From Rs1 sp000416275 (lineage in GTDB: Bacteria > Pseudomonadota > Gammaproteobacteria > Pseudomonadales > Balneatricaceae), in assembly GCA_965243635.1 (NCBI GenBank), contig OZ251574.1, positions 2,108,001-2,172,000 of the forward strand: DNA of 64,000 nucleotides, in the 5' to 3' direction. The translations under genes were made by a program, and so were the position numbers. The notes under the pieces are model-generated. The model was not told the origin of the DNA and ran no database searches. It worked only from the letters and a program-made list of their open reading frames with translations. Below, in pieces: positions 46,498 to 54,983 of the stretch; position 1 is the first letter of the stretch, and every line of letters starts with the position of its first letter.

Positions 46498-48102
46498 TTG
46501 AAAACCCAATATTCTGACATAAACACCCAAGCGCTAGACGCACTGATTCAACGCGTGAGTGAAGCTAAAGAGCATAACTTGGCTTTGACGCCAGAAGATT
46601 GTCAGTTACTTATTGATGCGTTACTAACGTTGGCCAGCATGCAAGAAAATCTTGCCAGCAATAGTATCACCATCCATAAATTAAAAAAGTTAGTGGGAAT
46701 GGTTAAATCATCGGAGAAGCTTCGCTCTAGCTTAGCGCAGAGCAATGCAAAAAAGTCGAAGAAAAAGAAGAAAGGTAACAAGTCCGACAGCCCCGTCGCC
46801 ACCATCAAGCCTGTCGTTGTACACCATCCATTAGCAGACATGGCGAAGGGTGATGATTGCCCGGAATGTGATCGCGGAAAATTATATAAATACGAACCTG
46901 CAACCTTGCTACGCATTATAGGCCAGAGCCCCTTCCAGAGTGAGCAACATGTGATGGAGCGGCTGCGTTGTAATACTTGTGGTGCCTATTTTACTGCGCC
47001 TTTACCTGAGGAGGTATTAAACGATGGGGGTGCTAATCAGAAATACGGACATTCAGCCCGCTCTATCATGGGTATCGCTAAGTTTGGCATGGGTTCACCC
47101 TATTATCGTCAGGGAGCGATGCAAAATTTATTGGGCGTCCCTATCACAGCGTCCACTATCTTTGATCAAAACGAGCATTTATCCAATGCGCTTCACCCAG
47201 TGCTTAAACATCTCGTACTATTAGCGGCAAACGCCACTCACTATTACCTAGATGACACGACGAATCGCATCTTGGATGCAAAACCGATCATCAAAAAGCA
47301 GCGTAATAGTCATAAAAGCAAAGAGCGAAAAGGAGTTTATACCTCCGGATTGATTGCCACTTTAGACACAGGGCAAAAAGTCACCTTATTTGAAACGAAT
47401 ATAGGTTATGCGGGGGAGTTTATTGATCAGATTTTACAAACGCGTGATCCCGCAAAGCCACCGCCGATATTGATGTGCGATGGGTTAACCAGTAATAAAC
47501 CTTCTAAGACTCCCTGCATCATGGCATTGTGCAATAGTCATGGTCGCCGGCAGTTTTATGATGTCATGAGTCATTTTCCAGAAGAGGTCGATTACCTTCT
47601 CGATCGCTATGGCACTATTTGGCACAATGATGATGTCACTAAGGAGAAAAACCTGAGTGACCAAGGGAGGTTGATGTACCATAAAAAGCACTCACTTCCG
47701 GTTATGGAAGAGCTATTGGGGTGGGGGCAATCCATGTTGCAAAGCCAAGGTTCTACACAGGCGAAAGTTGAAGAAAATAGTGGATTGGGGAAAGCAATCC
47801 GGTATTTTATCAAGCACTACGAAGGGTTGGTACGATTTTGCTACGTTGCTGGTGCGCAGATAGACAACAACACAATGGAAGCGGCATTAAAGTTGGCGGT
47901 GTTAAATCGAAAAAATGCGAGTTTCTACAAGACCCAAGCGGGAGCAAGTATAGGTGACGTAATCATGTCGCTGATAGCCACTTGTATTCAATCTGGGGTT
48001 AATGCTTTTGATTATTTCAATGCTCTACAGCGAGATAACCAAAAAGTCATCGATAATCCAGGAGAATACCTGCCTTGGAATTATCAAAAAAACAACACCT
48101 AG
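46498..48102 (+). CDS. tnpC: IS66 transposase TnpC
   Basis: A 534-residue DDE transposase. An N-terminal coiled region (about 20-85), a Lys-rich stretch KKSKKKKKGNK, a zinc-binding pair CPECDRGK / CNTCGAYF near 120-160, then the DDE domain with HYYLDDTTNRI and ILMCDGLTSNK for Asp residues and NNTMEAALKLAVLNRKN near the Glu. TTG start at 46498, GGAG upstream. Complete, so the element should be active. Confidence 0.88.
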   Translation: MKTQYSDINTQALDALIQRVSEAKEHNLALTPEDCQLLIDALLTLASMQENLASNSITIHKLKKLVGMVKSSEKLRSSLAQSNAKKSKKKKKGNKSDSPVATIKPVVVHHPLADMAKGDDCPECDRGKLYKYEPATLLRIIGQSPFQSEQHVMERLRCNTCGAYFTAPLPEEVLNDGGANQKYGHSARSIMGIAKFGMGSPYYRQGAMQNLLGVPITASTIFDQNEHLSNALHPVLKHLVLLAANATHYYLDDTTNRILDAKPIIKKQRNSHKSKERKGVYTSGLIATLDTGQKVTLFETNIGYAGEFIDQILQTRDPAKPPPILMCDGLTSNKPSKTPCIMALCNSHGRRQFYDVMSHFPEEVDYLLDRYGTIWHNDDVTKEKNLSDQGRLMYHKKHSLPVMEELLGWGQSMLQSQGSTQAKVEENSGLGKAIRYFIKHYEGLVRFCYVAGAQIDNNTMEAALKLAVLNRKNASFYKTQAGASIGDVIMSLIATCIQSGVNAFDYFNALQRDNQKVIDNPGEYLPWNYQKNNT

Positions 48103-48356
48103 CCCATTGGTAACGGGCTTTTAGACTTCCATTAAAAGTCACGCTATCTTCTCGTAAGCTCACGAACTAGAAGCATTTGCCAAGCAAGCAGCTAAAAGCA
48201 TTAAGTCCGAATCTGATCTAGATAATTTCAGAACCATGTTAACCGAAGTCACGGTTGAAGCAGCGTTAAATGCTGAGCTCGAACATTATTTAGGTTATCA
48301 AAAAAATGAGAGGAGATCTGTTGGTAACAGTCGCAATGGCTATTCCAGCAAGCGAG

Positions 48357-48472
48357 GCTTAACGCCAACGCACAACTGCGTAGTAAACTTGGCGATTTTT
48401 GTGCGTCTTTATGCGCAAAAGATGACCCGCTTACGGAGCCTGATTGCTGGTTTTCGTTATATGTTGTTTACG
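48357..48472 (-). other. Possible attC-like recombination site downstream of higBA
   Basis: On the minus strand the segment starts ATATAAC and ends GTTAAGC (fits the attC GTTRRRY box exactly; the first box has one mismatch). The flanking arms TAACGAAAACCAGCAA and TTGTGCGTTGGCGTTA are imperfectly complementary (11 of 18), and an inner near-palindrome TTTTGCGC..GCGCACAAAA is present. The length (about 115 bp) and position after higBA fit an integron cassette, but no integrase is seen. Confidence 0.35.
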
Positions 48473-48761
48473 CAATCGCAAAGTTAACGACATGTACTCG
48501 AGTTAAATTAACCTTCTGTTTTGCATGCCACAGATCATAATTATCTTGCATTGCAAGCCAGCTCTCAGGGGTACGTCCTAGTGATTTTGATAAACGAAGG
48601 GCCATTTCCGGTGAAATTCCACTTTGCCCTTTCAATATACGATTTAGCGTTGATGATGCTACATCAAGTTGTTTTGCCAAGAAGCGACAACTTAGGCCAG
48701 AGGGTTCCAGATAAAGATCATGAATGAACTCACCTGGATGTGGTGGATTATACATATTCAT
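48468..48761 (-). CDS. higA: HigA-type antitoxin (XRE family)
   Basis: A 97-residue antitoxin/repressor: MYNPPHPGEFIHDLYLEPSGLSCRFLAKQLDVASSTLNRIL is the standard HigA HTH, with PESWLAMQDNYDLWHAKQ as the closing helix. It should bind its own promoter and neutralise HigB. The gene follows the toxin gene with a one-base overlap (TAATG), the toxin-first order characteristic of higBA. Confidence 0.93.
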   Translation of the reverse strand: MNMYNPPHPGEFIHDLYLEPSGLSCRFLAKQLDVASSTLNRILKGQSGISPEMALRLSKSLGRTPESWLAMQDNYDLWHAKQKVNLTRVHVVNFAIA

Positions 48762-49033
48762 TAGTCCTCGTAGTTTAAGATAAACGCATTACCGTTAATA
48801 AATTCAAAAGTTATGCGCCATTTTCCATTTACGGTGATCGACCAAATTCCGTCTCTGTTGCCTTTGAGAGGATGAAGTTTAAATCCGGGTAAATCGACAT
48901 CCTCTATCGCTTGCGCAGTATCAATGGCGGCGAGCTGCATTCTTAGTTTTCTTTCATGTTGAGACTGTATGCCTGAGGTACTTCCTGTTTCAAAGTATTT
49001 CTTCAGGCTTTTATGCTTGAGCGATTTGATCAT
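48761..49033 (-). CDS. higB: HigB-type ribosome-dependent mRNA interferase toxin
   Basis: A 90-residue RelE-superfamily toxin: MIKSLKHKSLKKYFETGSTSGI, then LPGFKLHPLKGNRDGIWSITVNGKWRITFEF, the usual HigB core with its basic cleft residues. It cuts mRNA on the ribosome when HigA is lost. Complete and in operon with higA. The promoter should lie in 49034-49110. Confidence 0.93.
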   Translation of the reverse strand: MIKSLKHKSLKKYFETGSTSGIQSQHERKLRMQLAAIDTAQAIEDVDLPGFKLHPLKGNRDGIWSITVNGKWRITFEFINGNAFILNYED

Positions 49034-49391
49034 AGAATAAGTGTAGCTCAGTGCGCATCACGACTCAATGAAAATATAACAGCTTCATAGTTGTAGTGAC
49101 AGGCTAATTTTGGCCGCCTAAAAATAGGTGTTCGTACAAGAGTTAACCAAAGTAGGTATCTAGTCATAGACGCTCCCATTAGAGGTGATTTTCTCTGAAT
49201 TGAATGATCAGTGGCTAACACCTACTCCTTTAGCTACGTATATTCAATTAATCTTTGGGTGTCCCATAGCACTCTTTATAGCACTAGCACTTTTCGTTAA
49301 TTGATAAACACTAAATTTCTGCTACTTTTAATCTATCTAAATATTAAATATTTCAGTACTAACCCCCACTGAATTAAGATTAGGATCAGAC
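49034..49391. other. Gap without recognisable gene
   Basis: About 360 bp of AT-rich sequence between higB and the signal-peptide remnant. It should contain the higBA promoter near its left end. I saw no conserved gene, RNA or repeat in the remainder. Confidence 0.5.
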
Positions 49392-49496
49392 ATGAAATTT
49401 CCAGTGAAGCATTTTTATCAAACCTTTGTTCCGGTAATATTCTTTAGCACCTTGGCTTTTTCTGCTGTGTTTGCCGCTGAAGAAAAACCATCTTAG
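49392..49496 (+). pseudogene. Signal-peptide fragment of a lost exported protein
   Basis: A 34-codon ORF: MKFPVKHFYQTFVPVIFFST followed by LAFSAVFAAEEKPS and a stop. It is a good Sec signal peptide (AFA-type cleavage) with almost no mature part. Directly after it comes an IS66 transposase fragment in reverse orientation, so the gene was probably truncated by an insertion-deletion. Confidence 0.55.
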
Positions 49497-49640
49497 ATGC
49501 TGGGTGTAAGCTGACGCGCTGGAGCACATCAACTACATAGGTATAGGGATTAATGCCCTGCAATCGACAAGTCACCAATAAACTCTGTAATACCCCTAAA
49601 TACTCAGCACCCAGTTCTGTCCAGCAAAAAAGATAATTCT
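49497..49640 (-). pseudogene. C-terminal fragment of a second IS66 TnpC
   Basis: GRKNYLFCWTELGAEYLGVL and SLLVTCRLQGINPYTYVVDV are the conserved IS66 TnpC end (KNWLF..TE.GA..., DPYTYL.DVL). Only about 48 codons remain. It is not the same subtype as the intact IS66 at 45652, whose TnpC ends differently. The 49672-49695 motif beside it recurs at 11911-11936. Confidence 0.7.
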
Positions 49641-49694
49641 TTCTCCCCATTGGGGGAACACGCTATGGACGCGTGTGACTTATTCAGAGGCTGC

Positions 49695-51011
49695 TTAGGT
49701 TTTTGCCGGTAAAATGGTGGCTTTTACCGAGCCAAAGCCAATGCGGGTAGCGCCCTCTGCGACACAAAATCCACTCATGATAATTGCATCACCATCCTCT
49801 AAGAAAGTGCGACTCTCGCCATTTTCTAAGGTGAAGCTAGTCTTGCCGGCGCTGGTTAATTCCATCATCGAACCGACTTGATCTAAACTGGGCCCAGACT
49901 GAGTGCCGCTGCCAAAGAAATCACCCGCTTGTAAGTTGCAGCCATTGACTGTGTGGTGTGCGACCATTTGCGCGACACTCCAATAGGAGTGCTTGAAACT
50001 AGTGCGGGTGATTTTTTGGCCTTCGATTTGTGCCGAGCGCATGTTAGCGGTTTGCAAGCTCACTTCTAGTTGAATATCGTATGAGCCGAGTGTGCTATTT
50101 TGTTGACCCGATAAATAGGCGAGTGGCTGAGGATCACTTTTCTGACGTTGCCAAGCTTGTCTAAAGGGGGCTAAAGCTTCGTTAGTAATGATCCAAGGCG
50201 AGACTGTAGAGGCGAAATTTTTTGCTAAAAAAGGCCCCAGTGGCTGATATTCCCAACCTTGGATGTCACGCGCTGACCAGTCGTTGAATAGACACATCCC
50301 AAACACATACTGATCAGTCTGCTCAATGTTTATTGGGCTGCCCATTTCATTACCCGCACCAATATAGATGCCTACTTCCATTTCATAATCTAAGCGTTTA
50401 CAGGGGCCAAGCGTAGGCTCATCAGCGGTGGCTGCTTTGGTTTGGCCGACAGGGCGATGGAAATCAGTTCCCGAAATAGTAATCGATGAAGAGCGTCCAT
50501 GATAGCCAATTGGCAGCCATTTATAGTTAGGTAGCAATGGGTTATCGGGCCTAAAGAATGAGCCGATAGTGGTCGCATGGTGAATCGAGGTATAGAAATC
50601 GGTATAATCGCCAATCTTGCAAGGGAGATCAAATTCAATATCCGCTTGGGCGATTAAAGTCGCCTCAATTGAGGACTGCAGCGCTGACCCTGTGGCTAGT
50701 GCTTGAGAGAGCGCAAGTCGCAAGGCCGACCAAGTGGCCTGTGGCATAGCCATGAAATCATTCAACTGCGATTGACTGCAGGCACGCAGTGCTGGTTGTA
50801 GGTTTTCGGCAAATAGATTCAGTGCTGCCAGCGCGGCTAGATCTAGTACTTTATCGCCAATCGCGACGCCGCCGCGAAAAGCCTCTGCGCTGCCTGCGCG
50901 ACGAAAGATTGCAAAAGGTAAGTTTTGAATAGGAAAATCGCATTCAGCAACATTTGCCGAGGCAACCCAGCTGGTTAGGTCTGGATTGTGGGTTTGATTA
51001 AGCAGTGACAT
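49695..51011 (-). CDS. fahA: Fumarylacetoacetase
   Basis: A 438-residue hydrolase that splits fumarylacetoacetate to fumarate and acetoacetate, last step of homogentisate-type catabolism. The FAH fold is clear: SWVASANVAECDFPIQNLPF at the start, DYTDFYTSIHHATTIGSFFR (His dyad), GRSSSITISGTDFHRP, EMEVGIYIG and NDWSARDIQGWEYQPLGPF. I choose ATG 51011 with GAGAG upstream; an alternative ATG at 51023 overlaps the VOC stop (ATGA). The frame opens at 51053. It lies 8 bp after the VOC gene. Confidence 0.93.
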   Translation of the reverse strand: MSLLNQTHNPDLTSWVASANVAECDFPIQNLPFAIFRRAGSAEAFRGGVAIGDKVLDLAALAALNLFAENLQPALRACSQSQLNDFMAMPQATWSALRLALSQALATGSALQSSIEATLIAQADIEFDLPCKIGDYTDFYTSIHHATTIGSFFRPDNPLLPNYKWLPIGYHGRSSSITISGTDFHRPVGQTKAATADEPTLGPCKRLDYEMEVGIYIGAGNEMGSPINIEQTDQYVFGMCLFNDWSARDIQGWEYQPLGPFLAKNFASTVSPWIITNEALAPFRQAWQRQKSDPQPLAYLSGQQNSTLGSYDIQLEVSLQTANMRSAQIEGQKITRTSFKHSYWSVAQMVAHHTVNGCNLQAGDFFGSGTQSGPSLDQVGSMMELTSAGKTSFTLENGESRTFLEDGDAIIMSGFCVAEGATRIGFGSVKATILPAKT

Positions 51012-51019
51012 AGCATCTC

Positions 51020-51562
51020 TCATTGATTGTTGAATTCTTCTTCGTGTAACCATTTTGCATGTTGTGGGGCACGTTTAGTGATCGACCACTCCTCAATCAT
51101 AGCAGGGGCAACTTTTTTCAGTTCTTTTAACTGTTGATCGGTGCCACTGCGATAGGTTAACTCTAATCGATGCCCATTGAGATCAAAAAAGTAGATTGAA
51201 TATATGATGCCGTGGCTGGTGATGCCAAGTACATCAATGCCCTTTGCCTCCAGCTCAGCCTTGGCTGCGACCAGCGCGGCGCGATCTTCAATTTCAAAGG
51301 CTATGTGTTGCACCCATTCTGGGGTGTTGAGGTCACGGCTCATTTCAGGTTGAGTTGGAAGTTCAAAAAAGGCCAGAATGTTGCCCATTCCCGCATCTAA
51401 AAATACGTGCATGTAAGGATCAGGCGCTTTAGTCGATGGCACTAGATCTTCTGAAATAGCTACCAATAACTCCATGTTAAGGTGCTCTTGATACCAGTTT
51501 ACGGTTTCTTTTGCGTCCTTACAGCGATATGCGACGTGATGCATCTGCTTAATATTAATCAT
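51020..51562 (-). CDS. VOC-superfamily metalloprotein (glyoxalase/extradiol dioxygenase-like)
   Basis: A 180-residue single vicinal-oxygen-chelate domain pair. Metal ligands can be placed: His9 in MHHVAYRC, His86 in WVQHIAFEIED and Glu134 in HRLELTYRSG. This His/His/Glu set suits either a glyoxalase-like isomerase or a ring-cleaving dioxygenase. It is the first gene of a pair with fumarylacetoacetase; since no homogentisate dioxygenase gene is present, it may supply ring cleavage. Its promoter carries MarR-type palindromes. Function is inferred. Confidence 0.75.
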   Translation of the reverse strand: MINIKQMHHVAYRCKDAKETVNWYQEHLNMELLVAISEDLVPSTKAPDPYMHVFLDAGMGNILAFFELPTQPEMSRDLNTPEWVQHIAFEIEDRAALVAAKAELEAKGIDVLGITSHGIIYSIYFFDLNGHRLELTYRSGTDQQLKELKKVAPAMIEEWSITKRAPQHAKWLHEEEFNNQ

Positions 51563-51584
51563 CGAGACCTCTCTAGTTTAATTA

Positions 51585-51649
51585 TTGGTAATTATTACTA
51601 ACAAACGATTACTAATCGGTTGAAAATATTAGTATCAAACGTTACTAAT
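51585..51649. promoter_or_regulatory. Divergent operator with two TTAGTAA-type palindromes
   Basis: Palindrome 1 (51585-51601) is TTGGTAATTATTACTAA. Palindrome 2 (51628-51649) has perfect arms ATTAGTA and TACTAAT around an 8-base spacer. A direct copy, CAAACGATTACTAAT (51602-51616), resembles the right half of palindrome 2 (CAAACGTTACTAAT). They sit between the VOC gene and the MarR gene, where a MarR dimer would repress both promoters. Confidence 0.65.
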
Positions 51650-51738
51650 GTCAATATGGTTGTGTTATCTTGTGCTAAATAGCGCTGTTAACTCAGCTTT
51701 AGCCGTTGTATATCATGGCCCTGACTACTGGAGATAAG

Positions 51739-52203
51739 ATGCCAAACGATCGACCACTACTGGATTTGCCGCAGTTTTTTCCCTATCAGTTTTCCATTTT
51801 GGCAGGTCAAATCAGTGACTACATTGCCCAAATTTACAAACAAAAATACGGTTTAAGTAAATTTGAATGGCGGGTAATTGCGACTATTGGCCAGCATCGA
51901 CAAATATCCGCCAAAGATATTTGTCAATTTACGCAGCTCGATAAAATGCAGGCCAGTCGCGCGATCAGTAAATTAACCACATCAGGGCTGGTTGCGCAGC
52001 AAATAAGTACCCGAGATCGGCGCACTAACTTGCTGCAGTTGACTGACTCTGGTGGGCGCATCTACGTTGAAATCATGCCGCTGGTTAAACAGCAGGAACA
52101 ACAGATGTTATCGGGCTTATCCAGCACTGAGCGACAACAGCTGATTTCCTTAACCTTAAAGCTCAGCGCTCAATTACAGCAAACAGCCACTGAAAATGTA
52201 TAG
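51739..52203 (+). CDS. MarR family transcriptional regulator
   Basis: A 154-residue winged-helix repressor: GLSKFEWRVIATIGQHRQIS, recognition helix around KMQASRAISKLTTSGLVAQQ and wing STRDRRTNLLQLTDSG. I start at ATG 51739, with GGAGA just upstream; the frame runs back to a TTG at 51706. It is divergent from VOC-fahA and convergent with maiA, and probably senses an aromatic intermediate. Confidence 0.88.
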   Translation: MPNDRPLLDLPQFFPYQFSILAGQISDYIAQIYKQKYGLSKFEWRVIATIGQHRQISAKDICQFTQLDKMQASRAISKLTTSGLVAQQISTRDRRTNLLQLTDSGGRIYVEIMPLVKQQEQQMLSGLSSTERQQLISLTLKLSAQLQQTATENV

Positions 52204-52227
52204 TCACGCTCGATTAGAGCTGTACCT

Positions 52228-52866
52228 TTATGAATCCGCTTGCCTAGTCGGGTGCGCTTCGACAAAAGCACGTATTTTTTGACACTTTTGATCGATATCA
52301 CTCAGCAGTGGATAGGCGCTCATATCCAGGTCAAAACGCTTGGCATTAAAAATTTGCGGGATTAAACAGACCTCAGCAAGACTCGGTTGATCGGTAAAGC
52401 AAAACACACTTTCTGTGGTGCGTGTTCGCAACTGCTCTTCTAACGCGGTGAAAGTGCTGTTTATCCAATGGTGGTACCAGTCTGATTTCTGCTGTTGATT
52501 CGCCGCTAATTCAGAGACTAAATATTTGAGCACTCTTAAATTATTTAGCGGATGAGTTTCGCAGGCGATCGCCTGTGCAAATGCTCGGATCCGTGCCCGT
52601 TGAATAAAATCACCGCTGACCAGTGCCAAGCTAGCGGGATAGGCTTCATCTAAATATTCGCAAATAGCCAAAGATTGGCTTAATAGCACCCCTTTATCTT
52701 CTAACACTGGGACTAATTTTTGGGCGTTGCGCTGCTGGTGTGGCGCTGCGCTCTGCTCACCGTGCAGAATATCGATCGAGTGTTGCTGATAAGCAAGCTG
52801 TTTTAAATTCAGCGAAATTCTGACTCGATATGCGGCAGAAGATCGACAGTAATCATACAAAATCAT
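52228..52866 (-). CDS. maiA: Maleylacetoacetate isomerase (zeta-class GST)
   Basis: A 212-residue GST-zeta: the active-site motif SSAAYRVRISLNLK (SSCSxRVRIxLxLK in animal forms), then QNAQKLVPVLEDKGVLLSQSLAICEYL for glutathione binding. It isomerises maleylacetoacetate or maleylpyruvate to the fumaryl form using glutathione as cofactor. Its presence beside fumarylacetoacetase shows that ring cleavage yields such a maleyl intermediate. It follows the DUF2783 gene by 86 bp. Confidence 0.9.
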   Translation of the reverse strand: MILYDYCRSSAAYRVRISLNLKQLAYQQHSIDILHGEQSAAPHQQRNAQKLVPVLEDKGVLLSQSLAICEYLDEAYPASLALVSGDFIQRARIRAFAQAIACETHPLNNLRVLKYLVSELAANQQQKSDWYHHWINSTFTALEEQLRTRTTESVFCFTDQPSLAEVCLIPQIFNAKRFDLDMSAYPLLSDIDQKCQKIRAFVEAHPTRQADS

Positions 52867-52952
52867 CAGCGCTTCCCAGGTTATGTTGTTGTGGTACTAG
52901 TCGAGAGAAATGGCAGCTTTGGCGAGTGTTACCAGCGGTGCAAGTAAGCGCT

Positions 52953-53153
52953 TCATTTGGCCGCCGTTTTAGCGGCTGTCGCAACGGCTTCGGCCAATAC
53001 TTGATTATCACCAATATGATTGCACAGCAAAAGAATCAATCGAGCATTCACCAAGGCGATTTGCTCCGCGGATAAGCCAATACTCATGTCGGTTAATAAT
53101 TGATAAAAGTCATCGGGGCTTTCAATGTTGGCGGTGGTTATTAATTCGGCCAT
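52953..53153 (-). CDS. DUF2783 small protein
   Basis: A 66-residue protein starting MAELITTANIESPDDFYQLL, with GLSAEQIALVNARLILLLCNHIGD as the DUF2783 signature. Such ORFs commonly follow flavin monooxygenases of aromatic pathways; role unknown, perhaps a subunit or chaperone. Its ATG overlaps the monooxygenase stop (TAATG), so the two are coupled. The frame is open to 53177, inside the upstream gene. Confidence 0.8.
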   Translation of the reverse strand: MAELITTANIESPDDFYQLLTDMSIGLSAEQIALVNARLILLLCNHIGDNQVLAEAVATAAKTAAK

Positions 53154-54835
53154 TAGCGGAGTTCTCCTAAAGCGCATGCCTGCATGTTAAGTAAGCTATC
53201 TAGTGAAAATTTTCTGCCTCTGCCGCTAATTATTTGATCGGGGCGGATCAGATAGAAGCACTGGTTGCTGGCATCTAGTCGTGCGTTAATTAACTGTAGG
53301 TGGTCAACAATTATCGCCACGCCGTCCGGCAGCTGTAACTGGCAGGGCTCTTTAAGTACAATATAGGTATCAATAGGTTGTTGGCACTGCTGAAGTTTTA
53401 CAAGTTGTTCGATCAGCTGTTGGTCAATTTGCTGATGATCGTCAATGAACAGTAGACAGTGAAATTTATTACCCAGTAGCGACAGTAAATAGCGCTCTGC
53501 TCCGCTTAAGGTAATCGGTCCATCGGTGCAGGGCGAGCCCACTTCCACAGCGCAATCGAAACTGTCGGTATCTGCGCTGATTAGCGAGCAGTTGCGTAAA
53601 ATTGGCGGTACTGATAAACGCCCAGAATTGACCAGTGGTCTGGCAAAGCTAAATTCTTTTGCCAGGGTTAGTACCGCATCGCGAAGGACTTTATTGGCGG
53701 GGTTTTTAGGGGTGATAAAATCGGTGCTGCGGGTCGAGTTTAAAATATTTTCATCGGCCGCTAAGCCACGCTCCTCAGAGTAGCTATTTAATAATTCCTC
53801 AGAGGCCTGTCCTTTAAGTGCCAATTCAATTTTCCAAACTAAATTATCGACATCTTCGATGCCTGAATTTGCTCCTCTTGCGCCAAAAGGGGAGACCTGG
53901 TGAGCACTGTCACCGGCGAAAAAGATCCTCTTGTGCCGAAAGTCTTGCATCCGCCTACAGCCAAAGGTATAGACTGAAGTCCACTCCAGTTCGAAATCCA
54001 CATCCTCGCCCAAAAACGCTTTTACTCGTGGGATGATGTTCTCCGGGCGTTTTTCTAGCTCGGGGTCGGCATCCCAGCCCAAGTCAAAATCAATGCGCCA
54101 TAAGTTATCGGGTTGGCGGTGAAGTAGTGTTGAACTACCTTGATGAAAAGGTGGGTTAAACCAAAACCAGCGCTCTGCCGGGAAGCGCTGATCGGTCATC
54201 AGTACATCGGCAATCAAAAATCTATCCTGAAAAACTTGTCCCTTGGCCTCTAACCCACATAAGCTGCGAGTTTTTGAATTGGCACCATCGCAGGCGAGTA
54301 CATAATCCGCCTGTAGTTGATAAGTGCCATCGGGCGTCTCTATGGTTAAGGTCACTGTCTGCTGATTTTGCTGGATAGCAATTAATTTGTTTTTCCAGCG
54401 CAGTGATGCCTGTGGGAACTGCATCAAACGCTCGACATAAAACTGTTCTAAATAATACTGTTGCAGATTGATGAAGCCCGGGCGACGGTGGTGCTCTTCA
54501 GCGAGCATGTTAAAGCTGTAGATTTGCTCCTCTTCAAAAAAAACCTTGCCAATATTCCAAGTCACTCCCTTGTCGATCAGCCGTTGTCCGACCCCCAATC
54601 GATCACTGATATCTAAAAAGCGTTTTGCATAACATACCGCTCTAGATCCCACGCTGACGGTGTTGTTATCATCTAACAACACCACCGGAATCCCCTTGGT
54701 AGAGAAGTCTACAGCCGCCGCCAAACCAATAGGACCGGCGCCAATGATGACAACTGGATGTTGGACTGGGGTGGTCGAGTCTTGATCAGTGGATCGCTGA
54801 TACGAGTACTGTGGGAATTGGTAGCTTGCTAACAT
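53153..54835 (-). CDS. FAD-dependent aromatic monooxygenase (PheA/TfdB/MhpA type)
   Basis: A 560-residue class A flavin hydroxylase. GxGxxG motif VVIIGAGPIGLAAAVDFSTKG near 28-48, DG motif LACDGANSKTRSL near 185, GD motif FAGDSAHQVSPFGARGANSGI near 315; the C-terminal thioredoxin-like domain follows. These enzymes hydroxylate phenolic acids with NAD(P)H and O2. Here it would produce the hydroquinone-type substrate for ring cleavage. It leads DUF2783 and maiA in one minus-strand operon. Confidence 0.9.
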   Translation of the reverse strand: MLASYQFPQYSYQRSTDQDSTTPVQHPVVIIGAGPIGLAAAVDFSTKGIPVVLLDDNNTVSVGSRAVCYAKRFLDISDRLGVGQRLIDKGVTWNIGKVFFEEEQIYSFNMLAEEHHRRPGFINLQQYYLEQFYVERLMQFPQASLRWKNKLIAIQQNQQTVTLTIETPDGTYQLQADYVLACDGANSKTRSLCGLEAKGQVFQDRFLIADVLMTDQRFPAERWFWFNPPFHQGSSTLLHRQPDNLWRIDFDLGWDADPELEKRPENIIPRVKAFLGEDVDFELEWTSVYTFGCRRMQDFRHKRIFFAGDSAHQVSPFGARGANSGIEDVDNLVWKIELALKGQASEELLNSYSEERGLAADENILNSTRSTDFITPKNPANKVLRDAVLTLAKEFSFARPLVNSGRLSVPPILRNCSLISADTDSFDCAVEVGSPCTDGPITLSGAERYLLSLLGNKFHCLLFIDDHQQIDQQLIEQLVKLQQCQQPIDTYIVLKEPCQLQLPDGVAIIVDHLQLINARLDASNQCFYLIRPDQIISGRGRKFSLDSLLNMQACALGELR

Positions 54836-54983
54836 AGTATAGGCTCTTGTTTTTTTACTTAGCCTAACCTAAAAGATGCAGCGGATAATTAGGCTAAGTC
54901 GAATAAGATTATGTCTAATTAAGCAGTAAAGCTTCAGTGCCATCTGCTCAATCTTGTCGCTGTTGTGAGGGTTGTTTTTTTTG

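Larger units (their letters stand above)
45652..48163. mobile_element. IS66-family insertion sequence, intact, 8-bp target duplication
   Basis: A 2,512-bp element with tnpA, tnpB and tnpC. Ends read GTGAGCTTACGGCAGCATAG (left) and, inward from the right, GTGAGCTTACGAGAAGATAG. The target duplication GAACTAGA is at 45644-45651 and 48164-48171, the length typical of IS66. It interrupts the IS256 gene within codons 5-7. Confidence 0.92.
45573..48357 (+). pseudogene. IS256-family transposase remnant split by IS66
   Basis: ATG at 45632 begins MNKKELEAFAKQAAKSIKSE once the IS66 element is removed; the frame continues from 48172 through LEHYLGYQKNERR and GNSRNGYSSKRG, the classic IS256 N-terminus, and then breaks off near 48357. 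Upstream, TTTTGTGTAACTACTTTGCA (about 45583) resembles an IS256 left end. The catalytic domain is missing. The short ORF that restarts at 48236 is part of this fragment. Confidence 0.75.

Noticed and set aside
49444..49650. Intact 68-codon hypothetical protein
   Set aside because: Its first ~48 codons are the end of an IS66 TnpC and the tail is antisense to the signal-peptide remnant.
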